Positions 59,704 to 64,000 of a stretch of DNA of 64,000 nt are shown here, one piece after another; the first letter of the stretch is position 1; the number at the start of each line of letters is the position of its first letter. Position numbers and translations under genes: made by a program. Source of the stretch: Agrobacterium tumefaciens (lineage in GTDB: Bacteria > Pseudomonadota > Alphaproteobacteria > Rhizobiales > Rhizobiaceae); contig NZ_CP039890.1 of NCBI RefSeq assembly GCF_005221325.1, positions 62,001 to 126,000 of the forward strand. The letters are read 5' to 3'. The notes beneath the pieces were generated by a model. The model was not told the DNA's origin, searched no databases, and worked only from the letters and a program-made list of their open reading frames with translations.

Positions 59704-59970
59704 TTACCCGGCGCGATTACGAGCCCTGAGCTTTCTGGAAAGGACAACGCCGGACAGGCAAAAGCAGATGGAATTGGTCAAAATGATCGGCCACTCGCCG
59801 CGAAGAAGACCGAACCCCGTCCAGAGCGCAAAGCCGATCACGGTGAGCACATACATGCGCGCCGAGATGGCTGCGGTGTCTCCCGTTTTCAAGACCTTCC
59901 AAACCTGCGGTATGAAGCTCGCCACGGAGCATATGGAGGCAAGATAGCCAACCAGCAAATCAGCATCCAT
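59704..59970 (-). CDS. SemiSWEET/PQ-loop-type small transporter
   Basis: An 88-residue membrane protein with three helices, the size of a SemiSWEET half-transporter. The PQ-loop motif is in SFIPQVWKVLKTGDTAAIS (about 19-37), followed by ARMYVLTVIGFALWTGFGLL. SemiSWEETs form dimers that move sugars down a gradient. ATG at 59970 follows AAGAGGAA. The 120 bp between it and the next gene upstream hold no gene I can support. Confidence 0.85.
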   Translation of the reverse strand: MDADLLVGYLASICSVASFIPQVWKVLKTGDTAAISARMYVLTVIGFALWTGFGLLRGEWPIILTNSICFCLSGVVLSRKLRARNRAG

Positions 59971-60090
59971 CAATAACAATTCCTCTTAACTGTCAGTTCG
60001 TGCGATGGCGGGGAGAACTTCCCCTCCCATGAAGCGGATGAAGCCCTGCTGATCGCGAGAGACGTTGTGGATGTAAGTTTCCCCCACGCG

Positions 60091-60264
60091 CTAGGAACGG
60101 CATTCGGCAACAAGCTCAAGTACGTCTTCGCCCTTTGTGACGAAAGGTATGAACCGCTCCATTTCATCGGGGAGCACCTCGCGGGTCACATTGTCGAATG
60201 CGGCGGGACTTGTCAGGTCGGCAAGGTGATTCGAGGCTTTCCGCCATAAAGCAGCCGGAGTCAC
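60091..60264 (-). CDS. Small protein coupled to the SDR gene, unknown
   Basis: A 57-residue ORF starting with GTG, which overlaps the SDR stop codon (GTGA). Its sequence has a normal soluble composition: LWRKASNHLADLTSPAAF, then EMERFIPFVTKGEDVLELVA. Not recognised. The coupling and codon use suggest it is translated; the opposite strand shows a competing 61-codon ORF that I reject. Confidence 0.5.
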   Translation of the reverse strand: MTPAALWRKASNHLADLTSPAAFDNVTREVLPDEMERFIPFVTKGEDVLELVAECRS

Positions 60265-61055
60265 TTTTCTTCCGGGGCCGCCATTTTGCGATGCTGTTTT
60301 GCGAGGGTCTCAGAAGGCGTCACATTCGCCGCCGCTGACATCAGTTTGTTTTTCCAGCCGGACACAACATCGCCTTCACCCTTCATCATCGCGTCGTAAC
60401 CGATTTCCGCCACGAAGCCGGGATCGTCCTTTTTCTGTCTCCCGACTGGCGTTTCGAGCATATCAGCGCGCTCGAAAAACGCCGTCTCGGTCGCTCCGGG
60501 CATAAGGCAGGTGACCGTAACGCCGGTGCCGTCCAGCTCCTCACGAAGCGCGAATGAAAAGGAATTGATGAAGGCTTTGGTGGCGTTATAGACCGCCTGA
60601 AACGTCCCCGGCATGAAACCGGCAATGGAGCCCGTGAACAGGATCCGCCCGCTGCCGCGCTGACGCATGCCACTACCGATCGCATGCACCAGCGCAATGG
60701 TGCCGCTGATGTTGGTGGCGATCACCCGCTGGATCGCATCCATTTTCTGGTCAAGGAAACCGTGGCCCAATCCCTGTCCTGCATTCGCGAACAGCAGGTC
60801 AACCGGACGTTCTTTCGTTGCAATGCGGGAGAGAAGTTTCTCGACGCCCACTTGTGTCGAAAGATCGACTTGCACGGCTTCCACCTCAGTGCCGACTGCC
60901 CGCAGGTGCGTCGCCGCAGTTTCGATTTCGGCCTCGTCAGCCACGATGATGAGATCGTAACCGTCCTGCGCCGCGTATCTTGCCAGTTCGTAACCGATGC
61001 CCGATGAGGCGCCAGTGACCACGGCAAGACCCTTGGTGGATATATCCGGGTTCAT
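60261..61055 (-). CDS. SDR-family oxidoreductase
   Basis: A 264-residue classical SDR with TGASSGIGYELA, ANAGQGLGHGF in place of NNAG, Ser in FTGSIAG and YNATKAF at the active site. It follows the zinc alcohol dehydrogenase by nine bp and is coupled to a small ORF. The three genes form one operon. Confidence 0.92.
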   Translation of the reverse strand: MNPDISTKGLAVVTGASSGIGYELARYAAQDGYDLIIVADEAEIETAATHLRAVGTEVEAVQVDLSTQVGVEKLLSRIATKERPVDLLFANAGQGLGHGFLDQKMDAIQRVIATNISGTIALVHAIGSGMRQRGSGRILFTGSIAGFMPGTFQAVYNATKAFINSFSFALREELDGTGVTVTCLMPGATETAFFERADMLETPVGRQKKDDPGFVAEIGYDAMMKGEGDVVSGWKNKLMSAAANVTPSETLAKQHRKMAAPEEK

Positions 61056-61064
61056 GTTCGCCTC

Positions 61065-62234
61065 CTATGGTTTCAGAACGACCTTGATGCAGCCGTCGTC
61101 GCGGTGACTGAATGTTTTATAGAGATCGGGACCTTCTTCGAGGCTGGCGCGGTGGGTGATGACGAAGGAGGGATCTATCTCCCCCTTTTCGATCCGCTCC
61201 ATCAGAAGGGGCAGATAAGCCTGCACCGGCGTCTGGGCCATTCGAAATGTCAGGCCGCGATTGATCGCTGAACCCATGGGAATCTTGTCCAGAAAACCAC
61301 CATAGACGCCAACGATCGAGACCGTGCCGAAGTTGCGGCAGCAATAGATCGCCTGCCGCAGCACATGCGGGCGGTCGGTGCCCATGAAGGTGGCCACCTT
61401 GATGCGGTCGAGCCTGGAATCCCATCCAGCAGCCGGATCCGCCTCGGTCCCTACCGCGTCGATGCAGGCATCGGCACCCCGACCATGGGTCAGTTCCATG
61501 ATCCGCTCGTAAATGTCCTCGTCCAGGTAATTGAGCGTCAGTGCGCCCGCGGCAGCGGCGAGATCGATACGTTCCGGTACGGCATCAATGGCGATGACCC
61601 GTTCCGCACCCAGGAGGAAGGCGGAACGGATTGCCATCTGGCCGACGGGGCCGCAGCCCCAGATCGCAATCGTATCGCCGGGCTGGATGTTACAGAATTC
61701 CGCCGCCATGTAACCGGTCGGAAAAATATCCGAGAGAAACAGCACCTGCTCGTCCGTCAGCCCATCCGGAACCTTAATAGGTCCGACATCGGCAAACGGC
61801 ACCCGCATATATTCCGCCTGGCCACCGCTGAAGCCTCCCAGAAGGTGGGTATAACCGAACAGCCCGGCTGGGGAATTCCCCCACATTTCACGGACCTTAT
61901 GTGGATCGGGATTGCTGCGCTCGCAGCCGGAATAGAACCCTCTTTTGCAGAAGAAACACGCACCGCAGGCAATGGTGAAGGGCACGACGACCCGGTCACC
62001 GACCTTCAGCGTTTTATTGTCGCTACCGACTTCGACGACTTCGCCCATGGTCTCATGGCCCATGATGTCGCCGCCGTGCATATCGGGCATGATGCCGTTA
62101 TAGAGATGGAGATCGGAGCCACATATTGCGCAGGCGGTCACCTTGATGATCGCGTCACGACCGTGCTCGATCTGCGGGTCAGGTACAGTTTCGCAGCGGA
62201 TGTCGTGTTTACCGTGCCAGGTCAATGCCTTCAT
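61065..62234 (-). CDS. Zinc-dependent alcohol/formaldehyde dehydrogenase-like protein
   Basis: A 389-residue medium-chain dehydrogenase. The catalytic zinc site has Cys in CAICGSDLH and His-Glu in GHETMGEVV. The structural zinc loop has [15 protein letters not shown] (four Cys). The NAD-binding motif is [11 protein letters not shown]. The insertion after the structural zinc and the long C-terminus are like glutathione-independent formaldehyde dehydrogenase. It starts the operon with the SDR. Confidence 0.93.
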   Translation of the reverse strand: MKALTWHGKHDIRCETVPDPQIEHGRDAIIKVTACAICGSDLHLYNGIMPDMHGGDIMGHETMGEVVEVGSDNKTLKVGDRVVVPFTIACGACFFCKRGFYSGCERSNPDPHKVREMWGNSPAGLFGYTHLLGGFSGGQAEYMRVPFADVGPIKVPDGLTDEQVLFLSDIFPTGYMAAEFCNIQPGDTIAIWGCGPVGQMAIRSAFLLGAERVIAIDAVPERIDLAAAAGALTLNYLDEDIYERIMELTHGRGADACIDAVGTEADPAAGWDSRLDRIKVATFMGTDRPHVLRQAIYCCRNFGTVSIVGVYGGFLDKIPMGSAINRGLTFRMAQTPVQAYLPLLMERIEKGEIDPSFVITHRASLEEGPDLYKTFSHRDDGCIKVVLKP

Positions 62235-62360
62235 TGTCGGTGTTCCTTCCGGGTCGATGGAGCGGCAGGTGGGCCGGGTTCAAGCCTAACCGGGGTCTGT
62301 CGTCAAAGTTCCCCGCCGTCCTGGCAATCGCGGCCGGCCGGGCGTCGTCACCGAAAAGAG

Positions 62361-62385
62361 GGAACAAGCGTGCCCGAGCGAAGTT
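62361..62385 (+). promoter_or_regulatory. EcfG-type promoter for the 62422 gene
   Basis: GGAAC (62361-62365), 17 bases, GTT (62383-62385), 36 bases before the GTG start. Confidence 0.65.
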
Positions 62386-62421
62386 AGGCCGCCTATCTTC
62401 CCTCGAACCGGAGGTCCGGCC

Positions 62422-62619
62422 GTGACAGAGATCGTTGATCACAAAACCAGCAACAGCCTGAATATCGAGGCTGCGACCCCCAAGGTGATTAAGATCATTG
62501 TAGGTGAGCGTACGGTGCTTGAAGGCGTCTTGAACACCGGCAGCGTCCTGACTGTGCAGACAAAGGAAGGCGCCGAGCCACAGTCCATCGAACTTGTCAT
62601 CGAGGACCTGGCCCGGTGA
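62422..62619 (+). CDS. Small protein, unknown
   Basis: A 65-residue protein with a GTG start and GGAGG seven bases upstream. Two beta-rich stretches (KVIKIIVGERTVLEGVL and SVLTVQTKEG) suggest a small barrel. Not recognised. Under an EcfG-type promoter; convergent with the 62641 gene. Confidence 0.7.
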   Translation: MTEIVDHKTSNSLNIEAATPKVIKIIVGERTVLEGVLNTGSVLTVQTKEGAEPQSIELVIEDLAR

Positions 62620-62640
62620 ATATCGCGGTTTGCGAGAGGG

Positions 62641-62871
62641 TTACCCCCTGAAATCGCCCTCGTTCGTTTCCCGTTCGTCGTAATTGATATCCCAATCCTT
62701 CTCGGGTTTCTTGACGCCGGGCGGCAGCTTGTTGGCGGTTGCGTCGTCGGAGCCGGTGATGACCCTTGGCTTCGCGCTCGCCACCCCGTTGTTATCAGAG
62801 GTTTTTTTGCCGCGTGCAAATTGCGGCTCACTGTCCTTGTGAATCTGTTTGAGCTTGTCGTCCTTGTTCAT
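62641..62871 (-). CDS. Small hydrophilic protein, unknown
   Basis: A 76-residue protein, highly charged and probably disordered (NKDDKLKQIHKDSEPQFARG, then KPEKDWDINYDERETNEGDF). AAGGAGG nine bases before the ATG. Composition like that of desiccation- or stress-type hydrophilic proteins. An EcfG-type promoter lies 24 bases upstream. Confidence 0.75.
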   Translation of the reverse strand: MNKDDKLKQIHKDSEPQFARGKKTSDNNGVASAKPRVITGSDDATANKLPPGVKKPEKDWDINYDERETNEGDFRG

Positions 62872-62894
62872 GACATCCTCCTTGATGCTTCCCT

Positions 62895-62919
62895 AACCTT
62901 TTTCCTTCATCCCTGTTCC
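62895..62919 (-). promoter_or_regulatory. EcfG-type promoter for the 62641 gene
   Basis: Minus strand GGAAC (62919-62915), 17 bases, GTT (62897-62895). Back to back with the site at 62940-62964. Confidence 0.7.
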
Positions 62920-62939
62920 CTCAAAGCCTCCGCCAGGCC

Positions 62940-62964
62940 GGAACCTCGTCACGTCGCCGGGGTT
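62940..62964 (+). promoter_or_regulatory. EcfG-type promoter for the 63020 gene
   Basis: GGAAC (62940-62944), 17 bases, GTT (62962-62964). With 62895-62919 it gives a divergent pair of EcfG-type promoters 20 bp apart. Confidence 0.7.
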
Positions 62965-63019
62965 AGAAGGCGACCGGATGAGCCGATCCCATCCTGTACT
63001 CACGAGCGGAGATGAAGTG

Positions 63020-63187
63020 ATGAGCCGACCAGACGACGATATAAAGCCGGAGCCCGGTACGGACGACGCCCGTTCCGGCGATAGCGAAGAAAGCCGCCGG
63101 GACCGTGAACAGACGCGAAAAAACGCGGAACGCATGATCGAACAGAGGTACGGCGGGCGACCAGCTGTCGGCGCGGAAGATAACTGA
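63020..63187 (+). CDS. Small hydrophilic protein, unknown
   Basis: A 55-residue, strongly charged protein (SRPDDDIKPEPGTDDARSGD, then RRDREQTRKNAERMIEQRYG). ATG at 63020 has GGAG upstream; an ATG at 62978 would add 14 residues. Likely disordered with one helix. It is preceded by an EcfG-type promoter and followed by the EcfG-like sigma gene. Confidence 0.68.
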   Translation: MSRPDDDIKPEPGTDDARSGDSEESRRDREQTRKNAERMIEQRYGGRPAVGAEDN

Positions 63188-63260
63188 CCGTCAAGCCGGG
63201 GTTCCCGCGGCTCAGCTTTTCCCGATCAACGCCGCCCGGATCGCCATGGATGTTGTCATT

Positions 63261-63274
63261 GTACGTTGGCGTAC
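63261..63274. promoter_or_regulatory. Inverted repeat before the sigma gene
   Basis: GTACG, TTGG-centred gap, CGTAC, 51 bp before the start at 63325. Could be an operator. No GGAAC-type site was seen in this gap, so the sigma gene is not obviously autoregulated. Confidence 0.35.
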
Positions 63275-63324
63275 GGCAACCAAGCGCCTGCCGAGGCATT
63301 TCCCCATCGTGAAAGGATGGGAAA

Positions 63325-63849
63325 ATGACCAGCCACGCTGTGAATGGAGTTTCCGGAAACACATTGAGTGAAGCGCAACTGGAGGCGTTGCGCATCGGTA
63401 TTGCAGATCTGGCGCCGGCCTTGACGGCTTTTGCCCGTCGCTTCGTCAGAAATGAGGAGGATGTTGACGATCTCGTTCAGGAGACGATGTTGCGGGGACT
63501 GCGGTCTCTGCATGGTTTTACCCCCGGCACGGCGCTGAAATCATGGCTTTTCACCATTTTGCGAAACACGTTCTGCACCCGCTACAAGGTGTCGAGACGT
63601 GAATGCGTTGGCTTGCCTGTTGGTATCGAGCAATCCATGTCCACCCCTGCCAGCCAGGAATGGCGTGTGCAGCATCAGGAAGTCATGCAGGCAATCCGCG
63701 AACTCGACGAGGATCAGAAAAAAGCTTTGCTGCTCGTGGCCGCAGGGACAAGTTACTCCGATGCGGCGGCCATTTGCGGCTGCCGGGTGGGCACCATCAA
63801 AAGCCGTGTCAACAGGGCACGGGAGTCGCTACGGCGAAGTCTGGACTGA
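63325..63849 (+). CDS. ECF sigma factor, EcfG/RpoE2-like
   Basis: A 174-residue ECF sigma factor. Region 2 (about 29-83) has DVDDLVQETMLRGLRSLHGF, then GTALKSWLFTILRNTF. Region 4 (about 122-171) has AGTSYSDAAAICGCRVGTIK and SRVNRARESLRR. The W-L-F-T-I-L-R-N block and the A-x-I-C-G-C-x-V-G-T-I-K-S-R-V block are those of the EcfG (ECF15) general-stress sigma group. EcfG is normally restrained by NepR and released by phosphorylated PhyR; neither is encoded here. Many promoters of the matching type precede nearby genes. Confidence 0.9.
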   Translation: MTSHAVNGVSGNTLSEAQLEALRIGIADLAPALTAFARRFVRNEEDVDDLVQETMLRGLRSLHGFTPGTALKSWLFTILRNTFCTRYKVSRRECVGLPVGIEQSMSTPASQEWRVQHQEVMQAIRELDEDQKKALLLVAAGTSYSDAAAICGCRVGTIKSRVNRARESLRRSLD

Positions 63850-64000
63850 GTGGTGCGTATCGATCGCAAACTGAGCCGCATAACCTTCGTATCGTGTGTT
63901 ATCAATGTCGCCGTGCCGATGAAGGATATCTCCCTTCACCGGCGGCAGTTCGCATTTGTCTGCCGAAAGGTTTGCGCGCATTTCCAGTCGTCCCGTTTTG
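63850..64000. other. Right edge, no gene seen
   Basis: The last 151 bases after the sigma stop show no supported ORF, promoter or terminator. Confidence 0.4.

Noticed and set aside
60067..60249. 61-codon plus-strand ORF opposite the small SDR-coupled gene
   Set aside because: The minus-strand frame is coupled to the SDR stop and has better composition.
1..64000. CRISPR array, rRNA operon, prophage or repABC replication genes
   Set aside because: No regularly spaced repeats, rRNA motifs, phage structural genes or Rep-like proteins were seen anywhere in the window.

Overview
The window reads as accessory DNA, probably a large plasmid or chromid, from an alphaproteobacterium of the Rhizobiaceae (Rhizobium/Agrobacterium/Sinorhizobium type). 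The reasons are the pair of Ku genes with two LigD-type ligases, DUF982/DUF6894/DUF2934 small proteins, an EcfG-like sigma factor with GGAAC-type promoters, a ROSE heat-shock element, a SemiSWEET-like gene and HWE kinase. No replication genes, rRNA, complete tRNA, phage structural genes or CRISPR array were seen. The taxonomic call is inference from gene content only.

Layout. 1-2.7 kb: a short partial ORF, an exported alpha/beta hydrolase, and an ECF sigma factor with its NrsF-type membrane anti-sigma factor. 2.8-5.2 kb: an HSL-family esterase split by an IS2-group IS3 element. 5.2-22.2 kb: many small detoxification or metabolic units, most with a neighbouring or divergent regulator (HxlR, TetR, AraC, TetR, LysR). 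They include five SDR oxidoreductases, an MFS exporter, an Asp/Glu racemase-family protein, a periplasmic protein/cytochrome b561/molybdopterin oxidoreductase operon, a free-standing chorismate mutase, an epoxide-hydrolase-like enzyme, a VOC protein, an L,D-transpeptidase-fold lipoprotein that has lost its catalytic cysteine, and a RidA protein. 22.3-25.2 kb: vapBC and the AbiE system. 25.2-36 kb: a DNA-repair island (exonuclease III, two Ku, two ATP-dependent DNA ligases, a protein with a duplicated HARP-like motif) mixed with an Hsp20 gene and small uncharacterised genes. 36-38 kb: an NmrA-like protein and an HxlR regulator. 38.3-48 kb: an uncharacterised uptake and oxidation system with a double-ATPase ABC protein, MarR regulator, SDR, two FAD-dependent amine/amino-acid oxidase-type enzymes, a family 5 binding protein and two permeases. 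48-57 kb: a CHASE4-like GGDEF-EAL protein, a Fic protein, DinB, small stress genes, an atypical receiver and a PAS-HWE histidine kinase. 57-64 kb: GlgX, small stress genes, a SemiSWEET, an alcohol dehydrogenase/SDR/small-ORF operon and an EcfG-like ECF sigma factor.

How it fits together. Two sigma circuits are visible. The first is a SigF/NrsF-like pair whose divergent promoters share a GTAA(C/G)A-N15/16-CGAA pattern. The second is an EcfG/RpoE2-like general-stress sigma gene at the right end. Promoter-like GGAAC-N17-GTT sites precede six small or stress genes at 53-63 kb, with near-matches before glgX and the first Ku gene. The right half may therefore be a general-stress regulon that links break repair, polymerase IV, glycogen use and small hydrophilic proteins. 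Regulatory palindromes were also found for a TetR/molybdoenzyme operon, AbiE, Fic, the ABC cluster and an MFS operon. Gene functions are recognised from motifs by eye; no database search was possible.
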